Source: an uncultured Saprospiraceae bacterium (lineage in GTDB: Bacteria > Bacteroidota > Bacteroidia > Chitinophagales > Saprospiraceae). Taken from it: a DNA stretch of 64,000 bases. This document shows, piece by piece, positions 18,411 to 25,530 of this stretch. Made by a program: the position numbers and the translations under genes. The DNA lies in contig CALFBH010000085.1 of assembly GCA_937951615.1 (NCBI GenBank), positions 22,419 through 86,418 of the forward strand, given 5' to 3'. Below the pieces are notes generated by a model. That model had not been told where the DNA came from, did no database searches, and saw only the letters and a list, made by a program, of their open reading frames with translations. The first letter of the stretch is position 1. Every line of letters begins with the position of its first letter.

Positions 18411-20027
18411 ATGAAAGAAGTAGGGACAAAAAACCCAAATGCAGATTTGGGTGCATTAGGGTTGAAAAACATCAATACAGCATACTGGAATCTCAGTTCT
18501 GCTGAACTGCGTGAAAAAACCCTGAAAATGGGAGAAGGTGTACTGGCTGATTCTGGCGCACTGACCATTCAAACAGGAGAATTTACAGGTCGTTCTCCAA
18601 AAGATCGGTTTATTGTAAAAGATGCTAAAACTGCCGATACGGTAGATTGGAATGCCATCAATATGCCTTTTGATGCGGATAAGTTTGACACCTTATATAA
18701 TAAAGTGGCGGCTTATTTTGAGCATAAAGATGTGTATGTACAGGACGCTCATGCTTGTGCAGATGATAATTATCAACTCAATTTACGCCTTGTTGCTGAA
18801 AAGCCCTGGAGTGCGATGTTTGCCAATAATATGTTTTTGCGCAAGACCGCAGAAGAGGTAAAAACAGCCGAGCCGGAATGGACAATTTTGTGCGTACCAG
18901 GTTTTATGGCAGATGCAGAAATAGACGGCACTCGCCAACATAATTTCGCCATCATCAATTTTACCAAAAAGAAAATCATCATTGGTGGTACAGGGTATAC
19001 GGGAGAAATCAAAAAAGGTATTTTTTCTGTCTTGAATTTTGTCCTGCCTACTGAACGCAATGTGTTGTCTATGCATTGTTCAGCAAATCAAGGTAAAAAT
19101 GGCGATACGGCTGTTTTCTTTGGTTTATCCGGTACAGGCAAAACCACTTTGTCGGCAGATGAGCAACGCAACCTGATTGGTGACGACGAACACGGCTGGT
19201 CAAATGAAGGCGTTTTCAATTTTGAAGGTGGCTGTTATGCCAAATGTATTGACCTGTCGGAAGAAAAAGAACCACAAATCTATCGGGCGATCAAGCCTGG
19301 TGCGATTTTAGAAAATATTATCTTCAAAGAAGGTACAAATGAGCCTGACTTTGAAGACTGTAGCATCACGCAAAATACCAGGGTGTCTTATCCGATTCAC
19401 CACATCAGCAATGCTATGGAACCCTCTAAAGGCGGACATCCTAAAAATATTTTCTTCCTGACTTGTGATGCTTTTGGAGTTTTGCCGCCTATTTCAAAAC
19501 TGACGCCTGGACAGGCGATGTATCATTTCATTTCTGGCTATACTGCAAAAGTTGCTGGTACAGAAGCAGGGATTACAGAACCAGTGACGGCTTTTTCTGC
19601 TTGTTTTGGCGCACCGTTTTTACCGCTTCATCCGACTGCTTACGCAGAAATGTTGGGTGAAAAAATGAGAGCAGATCAGGAAATTAATGCATGGCTCGTC
19701 AATACTGGCTGGACTGGTGGTTCTTATGGTGTAGGTTCTCGTATGAAACTGCGCTTTACCCGCGCCATGGTCACAGCAGCATTGAATGGTGATTTGAATG
19801 ATGTAGCTTATGAAGTGCATCCGATTTTTGGACTAAGTATGCCAAAGACATGCCCAAATGTACCCGATGAAGTACTCAATCCTGGTAATACCTGGTCAGA
19901 TAAAGATGCTTATGAAAATAAAGCCAACGAACTTGCAGTCGCATTTGTAGATAATTTTAGTCAGTTTGCCGATAAAGCCAGCGAAGAAATTCTGGAAGCT
20001 GCGCCTAAGGTTTCTGTGACAATGTAA
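18411..20027 (+). CDS. pckA: Phosphoenolpyruvate carboxykinase (ATP)
   Basis: 538 residues, the usual size for the ATP-dependent enzyme. The kinase P-loop GLSGTGKTT is at 238-246, preceded by the PEPCK-specific region (MHCSANQGKNGDTAVFFG) and followed by the second metal motif GDDEHGWSNEGVFNFEGGCYAK. RYTGRSPKDRF-like substrate contact appears as FTGRSPKDRFIV near residue 60. It converts oxaloacetate plus ATP to phosphoenolpyruvate, CO2 and ADP at the gluconeogenic branch. It stands as a single gene with its own promoter and a strong terminator. Confidence 0.97.
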   Translation: MKEVGTKNPNADLGALGLKNINTAYWNLSSAELREKTLKMGEGVLADSGALTIQTGEFTGRSPKDRFIVKDAKTADTVDWNAINMPFDADKFDTLYNKVAAYFEHKDVYVQDAHACADDNYQLNLRLVAEKPWSAMFANNMFLRKTAEEVKTAEPEWTILCVPGFMADAEIDGTRQHNFAIINFTKKKIIIGGTGYTGEIKKGIFSVLNFVLPTERNVLSMHCSANQGKNGDTAVFFGLSGTGKTTLSADEQRNLIGDDEHGWSNEGVFNFEGGCYAKCIDLSEEKEPQIYRAIKPGAILENIIFKEGTNEPDFEDCSITQNTRVSYPIHHISNAMEPSKGGHPKNIFFLTCDAFGVLPPISKLTPGQAMYHFISGYTAKVAGTEAGITEPVTAFSACFGAPFLPLHPTAYAEMLGEKMRADQEINAWLVNTGWTGGSYGVGSRMKLRFTRAMVTAALNGDLNDVAYEVHPIFGLSMPKTCPNVPDEVLNPGNTWSDKDAYENKANELAVAFVDNFSQFADKASEEILEAAPKVSVTM

Positions 20028-20085
20028 CTTATAATGTACTAAGTCAATCTACTTTTATCAGGAAAAAGTGGAATATCGAATAAGG

Positions 20086-20128
20086 AACACCGAATTTCGA
20101 AGTATTACATGCTTTGAAATTCGGTGTT
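20086..20128 (+). terminator. Terminator after pckA
   Basis: A 13 bp perfect stem AACACCGAATTTC / GAAATTCGGTGTT separated by about 17 bases, followed by CTATTTTA. The arms are built from the GGAATATCGAA word repeated at 53130-53310, so the terminator may be derived from that repeat. Confidence 0.65.
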
Positions 20129-20239
20129 TCTATTTTACTGAACTTTGGACAATGGGGTATTCGGAAATTGAGATATTCGACAAAATTTTAAACCTAATTC
20201 CCCAATCCCTTAATTCCCTTTTGTCCTTACGCTTTTAAT

Positions 20240-23200
20240 TTATTTCAATAAAACAATCCGCTCCGTCACACGCCCTCTATCAGTCGAGATGACTACGAAG
20301 TAAACGCCCGCCGCCTGAGTCGCTAAGTCAATTGGAATGTTAAAATCCATTCCACTTTTCACTTCTTTGTACATGACCTGCCCAATGGTATTCACCAGAC
20401 TGATGTTTATATGTTCAAAAGAAGAAAAAGACAAGTCAACGACAAACTGTCCATTCGTTGGATTTGGATATACATTAAATGCAGACAAATTTTCCAGATT
20501 ATTGATTGCAATCATATTGTCGACGAATACGCTGGCATTCGTTGTACAACCATTCGCATCAGTCACCACGACAGTATAAGTGCCAGGTGCTAGTCCAGTT
20601 GCTGTCGTGCCAGTCTGTCCATCGCTCCAGGCATAAATATAGGGTGGCGTACTGCCGGAAGCATTGGCTGTAGCTGTACCGTCATTGCCCATAGTTGAAG
20701 GTGTACTGGTGACATTGAGGATCAGTTCGTCTGGTTCTGGGACCAATATAGCAGTCGTTTCCACACAAGCGTTAATATCTTGAATGAAGACGGAGTAACT
20801 TCCAGCTGCCAAGCCACCAAAGAAGTTACTGTTTATGTATGTAGCCCCATCTAGTGAAAATACATAAGGTGCTGTGCCTCCTGAGACATTATCAATCAGA
20901 ATTGTACCATTTTGATCACCGAAACAACTTACTTCAGATGAAACGATGTTTGCAACTATAGGTGCAGGTTCGTTTAGTATGGTATTATCAACATAGGTAC
21001 ATCCATTGGCATCTGTCACGGTAGCCGTATATATTCCAGCAGGAAGACCAGATATAGTGGGAGTTGAACCTCCAGAACTCCATGCGTAAGTATAACTCGG
21101 AGTTCCACCTTGAGCTATTACACTTGCAGAGCCATCGGATCCACCATTACAAGAAGGATCTATCTTATTTAATATTGTTGTAATCGGTGTAGAGGGTTGT
21201 TCAATTGTGATATTGATTGGAGGCAATGTACAAGCATTTGCATCTGTAACGATAACAGTATAAGAACCTGCTGTCAAATTGGTAGCCGTATTTCCTGTTT
21301 GTACTGGGGTGTTCCATTGATACGTATAAGGCAGTGTGCCACCGGAGACCGTTATGCTGGCTGTTCCATCATTGCCACCAAAGCAATTGACGGGTGTAGA
21401 AATAAGACTCTGTAGCACGAGTGCTGCTGGTGTATTCACAACAAAAGATGTTATGACTTCACAATTATTGGCATCTGTTATGGTTACGCTATGATTCCCT
21501 GCACTAAGAAATGTAGCAGGATTACTTGTTTCACCATTATCCCATTGGTAGGAATAAGGAGCTGTACCGCCCGTTACTGTAGCGTTGGCACTTCCGTCGA
21601 ATTGACCAGAACACGAAACACTCATGCTAGTTACTGTTGCACTACAGGAAAGAGTAGTCGCATCGATACTTATATTATCCAAATAAGCATTATTGCCCCA
21701 GTCGGAATGATTGAGGAAAGCGACCTGTACATTAGCTTGTCCATCATAAGCAGATAAGCTAAGGGTTTGGGATTGCCATTGGTTCGCCGTCGGCACAAAA
21801 TTACTAGCAGTCGCAGGAGCTGATTCATAATCTGTTCCACCCATACGGAAAATTTCTGTCCAGTTGATACCGCAATCTGTAGTAATCCATACCAGTAGAG
21901 AATCTGTATCTGGCGTACTTGAACCAGCATAACTGGTATGCGCCCAATCGAAAGTCAGTTCTGTATTGCTGCTTCCGCTAAGGTTTAATGCAGGCAGAAT
22001 GAGCCAGTCTTTTGTCCCTCGGATACTGCCATCATCATCATTATAATTATCAAAAAGTGCAGAGGCTGCGCTTGTACCAAAGCCACTTGCTGCGCTTGTT
22101 CTGTCCCAAAGCCATTCATCACCTGTAGGATTATTAAGTGTCATGCCTGCGGGTGGGAATATTGTACTTTCAAAGCCTTGTTGATAGGGTAGGGCTTGAG
22201 GTGCAGTGGGTGCATTGACCGCTGCGGAAGAAACTTGTACACAGTTATTGGCATCGGTTACTGTTACATTATATGTGCCTGCACATAGACCATTGAGGGA
22301 AGCTGTATTTGCTCCATTATCCCATTGGTAAGTAAAAGGAAAAGTACCGCCAGAAGCATTGGCAATAATGCTGCCATCGCAGAGTCCGTTGCAACTGACA
22401 TCCGTTACATTATTCGACAAAGAAATGGCTGCTGGTTCTGCTATGGTAATGGTGGAAGTTCTATCGCAATTGCCATCTGATACCGTGACGGTATAAGTTC
22501 CAGCACAGAGGTTATTTATACTGGCTGTAGTTTGTCCAGAATTCCATAGATAACTGACATTGGTCGAACCAGAGGCTGATACTGTCGCGCTGCCATCGCA
22601 AGCCCCATTACAGGAAACGCCATTGGAAGTATTGGAAACTGTAAAGGCACAGCTTGAGCCTGCATCAATATTTATATTGTCCAAATAAGCATTATTGCCC
22701 CAGTCAGAATCATTAATAAAAGCAATAATCAGACTGGCTTGTCCATCATAAGTCGACAGGTCGATCGTCTCAGAAGCCCACTGACTGCCAGAAGGTGTAA
22801 AGGCTGTATTTTGTGCTGTAGCAGATTCGTAATCTGTACCACCAATGCGGAAAATTTCTGTCCAGTTTGTACCACAATCCGCCGATACCCAAATCAATAA
22901 AGAATCTGTATCTACCGTACTTGATCCAGCATAACCCGTATGCGCCCAGTCAAAAGTCATCTCGGTAGCAGCTGTGCCGCCGAGGTCGAGTGGGGGCAAA
23001 ATGAGCCAGTCGCGAGAACCACGAATACTGCCATCATCATCATTATAATTATCAAAAAATGCGCTGGCATTACTGGTTCCGTAGCCGCCTGCTGCGGTGC
23101 TTCTTGTCCATTCCCACTCATCTCCATTTGGGTTGTTGATGCTCATATTATTGGGCGGAAAAGCAGTACTTTCAAAACCTTCTGCATAAGGAATGGTGAC

Positions 23201-24574
23201 TGACGTAAAAATATTTGTGGTGCTTTGTGAATCGTTGGACGTATCTTCATCTGTTGCGCCATTGGGATTGGAAGTCGAACATTCAAAGACAAAAGAACCG
23301 ACTGGTGCAGTGAAACTATTCAGCGTAACTTGTTGTGTCGCGCCTTGTGCCAGTGAGCCTGTCCAGTTGAATGTGATCGCTGCACCTCCATTGATGGTGC
23401 AGGTAATCGTAGCAGAAGTTAGTGTATTAGAGCCATAGTTTTGGATGGTGATAATGGGGGTGACGGGATTGGCGCAAACTGTTCCATTGGGATAATTGAT
23501 GGCTGCAATTCCAGCATCATCGGCTGTTGTGATACAAGCGGTGGCTGTATTGGCGACCAATTGTGTCCGGCTTTGTAAACCAAATGAGCCACCATTGCCT
23601 TCTAATACAGCACGCATGACATTGATTTGCCCTTGTGAAAATGAGGTATAACAACGGGAGTCATTCACATAGTCCATATAGTTTACATACATGTGTTCGT
23701 TGCCACAACTGATTGGACCCGTTGGGAAACCACTGCCACAGCTCAGACCTGCATTGAGGGAAGAAGTCGCATCAGAAATATCAGGTGTATCAGCGATGCC
23801 ATCATCATCTCCGCAGCCTGTGCCATTACCAAAAGTATGGGGTAAGCCGAGGTAGTGACCAGTTTCGTGCGTCATCGTTTTATAACCAGAAATATTGAAG
23901 CCCGGTCCACCAAACCAACGATAATCACAAACCACACCATCAATGTCATTACCGACAATACCGCCTTGCGGCAAATAGGCATAACCCAGAACACCACCAC
24001 CAGAGGATGTGCCCGGAATATCGAGTACCCAGATATTATAATACAAATTTGTATTCCAGGCAGTTTGTGGTTTAAGGCTGGATTCTATATTGGAATTATT
24101 GATACTGCTGCCTGTGACGGCTAGATTTTGTCGGTCGATGCCATCTGTTGGGTTGCCATTGGGATCGACGCTGGCGAGGCAAAACTGGATTTCAGGATTT
24201 CCAATGACGCTCTGCCATTGCGCGGGCGTGCTGCTGAAATTGCTGTTTTGTGCCAGGAAGTCGTCATTCATCACTTCCAGTTGTGCTTCCACCTGAGCGG
24301 CAGAAATATTTTGTCCGGTGCCCACTGCTTCGCCATCGTGCAGCACGTGTACCACGACTGGGATGGTGATGATCGGCGGTGCAATGCTTTTTGTATTGTC
24401 CTGTATTTGAGATAATAAAGGAACAGCATTGAGGTAGTTTTGATATTCAGTCTCTAAGTCGGGGCGGGTTTCAAAGAGTTTATCGTAGGCTGCTTCTATG
24501 CCGCAACGTTCTTGGGCGTTGATGTTTAGGCAAAGGAGTAAGGCAATGCTTACTGCAAATAATTTATTGTACAT
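20240..24574 (-). CDS. Giant secreted M43-type metalloprotease with anchor-J domains, SprB repeats and T9SS sorting domain
   Basis: 1444 residues. Signal peptide MYNKLFAVSIALLLCLNINAQ; pappalysin-like M43 protease domain (about 60-345) with zinc site H236-E-T-G-H240-YLGLP-H246 and Met-turn NYMDY; a CARDB-like beta domain (about 360-460); two near-identical choice-of-anchor J domains (about 465-640 and 805-975); SprB-type repeats (SCNGLCDGSI... TYQWDNG... GLCAGTYNVTVTDANNC pattern) in blocks between and after them; T9SS type A sorting domain in the last ~75 residues (FNVYPNPTNGQFVV ... GVYFVVIST). It should be exported by type IX secretion and act on extracellular protein, with the SprB repeats suggesting an adhesin-like stalk. 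The two J domains arose by an internal duplication visible at DNA level. Confidence 0.92.
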   Translation of the reverse strand: MYNKLFAVSIALLLCLNINAQERCGIEAAYDKLFETRPDLETEYQNYLNAVPLLSQIQDNTKSIAPPIITIPVVVHVLHDGEAVGTGQNISAAQVEAQLEVMNDDFLAQNSNFSSTPAQWQSVIGNPEIQFCLASVDPNGNPTDGIDRQNLAVTGSSINNSNIESSLKPQTAWNTNLYYNIWVLDIPGTSSGGGVLGYAYLPQGGIVGNDIDGVVCDYRWFGGPGFNISGYKTMTHETGHYLGLPHTFGNGTGCGDDDGIADTPDISDATSSLNAGLSCGSGFPTGPISCGNEHMYVNYMDYVNDSRCYTSFSQGQINVMRAVLEGNGGSFGLQSRTQLVANTATACITTADDAGIAAINYPNGTVCANPVTPIITIQNYGSNTLTSATITCTINGGAAITFNWTGSLAQGATQQVTLNSFTAPVGSFVFECSTSNPNGATDEDTSNDSQSTTNIFTSVTIPYAEGFESTAFPPNNMSINNPNGDEWEWTRSTAAGGYGTSNASAFFDNYNDDDGSIRGSRDWLILPPLDLGGTAATEMTFDWAHTGYAGSSTVDTDSLLIWVSADCGTNWTEIFRIGGTDYESATAQNTAFTPSGSQWASETIDLSTYDGQASLIIAFINDSDWGNNAYLDNINIDAGSSCAFTVSNTSNGVSCNGACDGSATVSASGSTNVSYLWNSGQTTASINNLCAGTYTVTVSDGNCDRTSTITIAEPAAISLSNNVTDVSCNGLCDGSIIANASGGTFPFTYQWDNGANTASLNGLCAGTYNVTVTDANNCVQVSSAAVNAPTAPQALPYQQGFESTIFPPAGMTLNNPTGDEWLWDRTSAASGFGTSAASALFDNYNDDDGSIRGTKDWLILPALNLSGSSNTELTFDWAHTSYAGSSTPDTDSLLVWITTDCGINWTEIFRMGGTDYESAPATASNFVPTANQWQSQTLSLSAYDGQANVQVAFLNHSDWGNNAYLDNISIDATTLSCSATVTSMSVSCSGQFDGSANATVTGGTAPYSYQWDNGETSNPATFLSAGNHSVTITDANNCEVITSFVVNTPAALVLQSLISTPVNCFGGNDGTASITVSGGTLPYTYQWNTPVQTGNTATNLTAGSYTVIVTDANACTLPPINITIEQPSTPITTILNKIDPSCNGGSDGSASVIAQGGTPSYTYAWSSGGSTPTISGLPAGIYTATVTDANGCTYVDNTILNEPAPIVANIVSSEVSCFGDQNGTILIDNVSGGTAPYVFSLDGATYINSNFFGGLAAGSYSVFIQDINACVETTAILVPEPDELILNVTSTPSTMGNDGTATANASGSTPPYIYAWSDGQTGTTATGLAPGTYTVVVTDANGCTTNASVFVDNMIAINNLENLSAFNVYPNPTNGQFVVDLSFSSFEHINISLVNTIGQVMYKEVKSGMDFNIPIDLATQAAGVYFVVISTDRGRVTERIVLLK

Positions 24575-24602
24575 TTTGTGTTTGTTTGTTAAGATTTCAA
24601 AT

Positions 24603-24658
24603 TTCAGCGCACAAACGTTTACTAAACCTACGTAGGTTTAGTAAACGTTTGTGCTGAA
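24603..24658. repeat. Near-perfect 56 bp palindrome
   Basis: The halves pair around a TACGTA centre with no loop; each arm contains CACAAACGTTTACTAAACC, and only a GC pair near 24608-24609 is unpaired. It lies 29 bases upstream of the giant protease start and just before a decayed gene. It could be a terminator, a cruciform, or a scar of an element; nothing decides between these. Confidence 0.85.
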
Positions 24659-24685
24659 CACATAAAATTAAGAAAAATCTGATGG

Positions 24686-25330
24686 ATGGCTTTGTGTTTT
24701 TGTTTGGAATGTATTTTAAGGATAGAAATATTGCGGTTTTGTGATGGATATAATACTCTTGATCATTTTGGTGGACAAATATTGATTCAGTGGAATGAAA
24801 TTTTGAGCAGCATCGGTGCCTTACAAAGTGTAAATACAGTGGAGGGCAACTTTGATATTTCACGGAACAATGTTTTACCAGCCTTTCTGGATTGGACAAT
24901 ATAGAACATACTGGAATCACTTCTCTCCAAATTAGTAATAATCCATCCTTGTCTATGTGTGGTGTGGAAAGCGTTTGCCTGTATCTGTAGACATATAGAT
25001 AAAAAACCGCTTTCCGGCACTTCCTATTATCGCCTCCGGCAAGTGGACTTTGATGGAGCATCTTCTTATTCTGAAGTAGAAAGTGTCCGTTTTGAAAGCA
25101 ATAATATTATCACTCTATATCCAAACCCTACCAAATCAGTCCTTTATATTCCTGATGTTGGACTAGGAGAGAATAAGCAAATTGTCGTTTACGATCAAGC
25201 AGGCAGACGAACCATGGAAACAAGTCAAATCGCTAATGAACTCAATGTTTCTGCATTGGTTTCCGGCTTGTATATGATGACGATTACAACAGAGGAAGGC
25301 GTATTTTATGGGAAGTTTGTTGTGAATTAG
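24686..25330 (+). pseudogene. Decayed surface protein: L-domain-like fragment plus T9SS sorting tail
   Basis: Three pieces remain. Frame 1 piece (to about 24889) reads SSIGALQSVNTVEGNFDISR; after a one-base slip near 24889 the next frame reads LDNIEHTGITSLQISNNPSL then SMCGVESVCLYL and a stop at 24989. These match the repeat and cap of the intact protein at 33113-34969 (LAGLDNVDYTNIDNLTITYN, MCSVSSICNYL). Then, back in the first frame, comes GTSYYRLRQVDFDG and a complete T9SS sorting domain (LYPNPTKSVLYIPD ... GKFVVN). The N-terminus, signal peptide and the middle are gone. An open frame from a GTG at 24959 covers only the tail and is unlikely to be a real gene. Confidence 0.8.
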
Positions 25331-25375
25331 AAAGTTGGGGATATTGGGAAATTAAACAGGTTCAATCCCAATATC

Positions 25376-25505
25376 CGGCAGTGTTCGATTAAAGTATGAT
25401 TTCGTACATTTGATTTCAAAAAAGTAATCAAATGTTTTAAATAAAGAAAAAGAACTTCTTTTTATAGGGGGGCTAAAATAATCATACATTAGTCGAACAC
25501 TACCG
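25376..25505. mobile_element. MITE-like 130 bp inverted-repeat element
   Basis: Left end CGGCAGTGTTCGATTAAAGT (continuing ATGATT) is repeated inverted at the right end as AATCATACATTAGTCGAACA (continuing CTACCG), 25 bp with three mismatches. A 10 bp hairpin (ACATTTGATT / AATCAAATGT, 25406-25435) lies inside. There is no coding sequence. It sits between the decayed gene and the OmpA gene stop. Confidence 0.6.
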
Positions 25506-25530
25506 ATTTTTTTATGCTTATGATTTTATA

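Noticed and set aside
18251..18505. 84-residue frame overlapping the start of pckA
   Set aside because: It overlaps the conserved pckA start in another frame and lacks any recognisable feature; the region is more likely a leader.
23855..24415. Open frames on the plus strand opposite the giant protease
   Set aside because: They are antisense shadows of a well-supported coding region and have no protein-like features.
24959..25330. A real 123-residue gene
   Set aside because: It starts at a GTG out of context, has no signal peptide and covers only the sorting tail of a decayed gene.
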